Source: Anthoceros angustus (lineage: Eukaryota > Streptophyta > Anthocerotopsida > Anthocerotales > Anthocerotaceae). Taken from it: a DNA stretch of 30,000 nt. Under the pieces are notes generated by a model. That model did no database searches. It was not told the DNA's origin and saw only the letters and a program-made list of their open reading frames with translations. The stretch is from NCBI GenBank assembly GCA_010909165.1, contig MU008230.1, forward strand, positions 1-30,000, in the 5' to 3' direction. Below are positions 29,436 through 30,000 of this stretch, piece by piece. Position 1 is the first letter of the stretch. Every line of letters starts with the position of its first letter. The position numbers and the translations under genes are program-made.

Positions 29436-30000
29436 AACTCGGTGTTCATCTTCCTTCATTTGGAAAATACGGAGTAGGGGCTGTTTTCTTCCCAAGAGAG
29501 ATCAGGCTTCGTGAAGAGTGCCGTGACATCTTCAATCGCACCGCAGAAAAACTGGGACTGGAAATCCTTACATATCGAAAGGTTCCGTTAATACTGAAGG
29601 GATTGGTGCTACAGCACTATCTGTTGAACCCGAAATGGAGCATGTATTCGTTGCCTGCCCGGATCATATTACCAACCCGGAAGAGTTTGAACGCAAGTTG
29701 TTCATCCTGCGTAATTACGCTTCTCATACTATCAACAATACAGTTAAGAAGGATGCAATCAGGTTCTACCTTGCGTCCCTTTCCTATAAAACAATAGTTT
29801 ATAAAGGCCAGCTGACTTCCCACCAGGTTCGCGGATACTTCCCGGATCTGCAAAATAAAAGGTTGTTTCTGCTTTTGGATTGGTGCATTCCCGTTTCGCG
29901 ACCAACACATTTCCTTCGTGGAAACTGGCTCAGCCATTTCGTTTCATCGCTCACAATGGTGAGATCAACACACCCAGGGTAACCTGAACTGGTTGAGAAG
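29436..30000 (+). pseudogene. gltB: bacterial glutamate synthase large subunit fragment (gltB), three apparent one-base deletions
   Basis: GltB makes glutamate from glutamine and 2-oxoglutarate. Visible in order: LGVHLPSFGKYGVGAVFFPR (29438-29497), MEHVFVACPDHITNPEEFER (about 29635-29694), SLSYKTIVYKGQLTS (about 29779-29823), [20 protein letters not shown] then IAHNGEIN (about 29889-29975), all from the N-terminal glutaminase half. The wording is Bacteroidota-like and not like plant Fd- or NADH-GOGAT. Frames break near 29588, 29862 and 29978. Each break is explained by one missing base, mostly in short homopolymers, which suggests unpolished long reads. Bacterial contamination joined at the N is the simplest reading; a transferred gene is much less likely. 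It runs off the window. Confidence 0.8.

Noticed and set aside
29436-30000. Plant ferredoxin- or NADH-dependent glutamate synthase exon
   Set aside because: The wording of the conserved segments is bacterial (Bacteroidota-like), there are no introns, and the frame breaks look like read errors.

Overview
Organism: this is nuclear DNA of a land plant. Two intact host genes are diagnostic: an intronless DYW-class pentatricopeptide repeat (PPR) gene and a multi-exon LONESOME HIGHWAY (LHW)-type bHLH gene, both on the minus strand. LHW introns are short (75-142 nt) and the rest is mostly decayed retrotransposons. A seed-free plant such as a lycophyte (Selaginella-like) would fit compact introns and many editing-type PPRs, but that is a guess. 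The last ~565 bases look bacterial (Bacteroidota-like glutamate synthase, gltB) and follow a single ambiguous base (N), so the right edge is probably contamination or a chimeric join.

Layout. 1-1250: unassigned sequence with a possible copia-type LTR near 700-900. 1250-2187 and 11154-14400: two halves of a decayed minus-strand element of unknown family ('element X'), split by an insertion. 2188-11044: a roughly 8.9-kb plus-strand Ty3/gypsy-like element with related ~450-bp terminal blocks. Its order is LTR, weak gag, protease, a C5-cytosine methyltransferase domain, reverse transcriptase, RNase H, integrase, a PHD-finger-like module, an intact 214-codon frame of unknown function, LTR. 14400-17761: a minus-strand Ty1/copia element with LTR, tRNA-iMet-type primer-binding site, N-terminally extended gag, protease and integrase, cut off before reverse transcriptase. 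17762-19908: no convincing gene. 19909-23387: the LHW-like gene. 23388-24667: intergenic, with minisatellites. 24668-26914: the DYW PPR gene. 26915-29434: intergenic, with microsatellites and a foldback MITE-like element. 29435-30000: bacterial gltB fragment.

How parts relate: the two host genes lie head to tail but have unrelated jobs (vascular or meristem transcription control versus organelle RNA editing). The most unusual content is the gypsy element with a cytosine methyltransferase inside its polyprotein and a histone-reader-like zinc finger after integrase. In that layout a transposon could carry its own chromatin-writing and chromatin-reading parts. This copy has frameshifts and stops and is almost certainly dead. 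Two LHW introns are stop-free and multiples of three, one of them GC-AG, so their retention would give longer proteins altered in the bHLH loop or the C-terminal domain.
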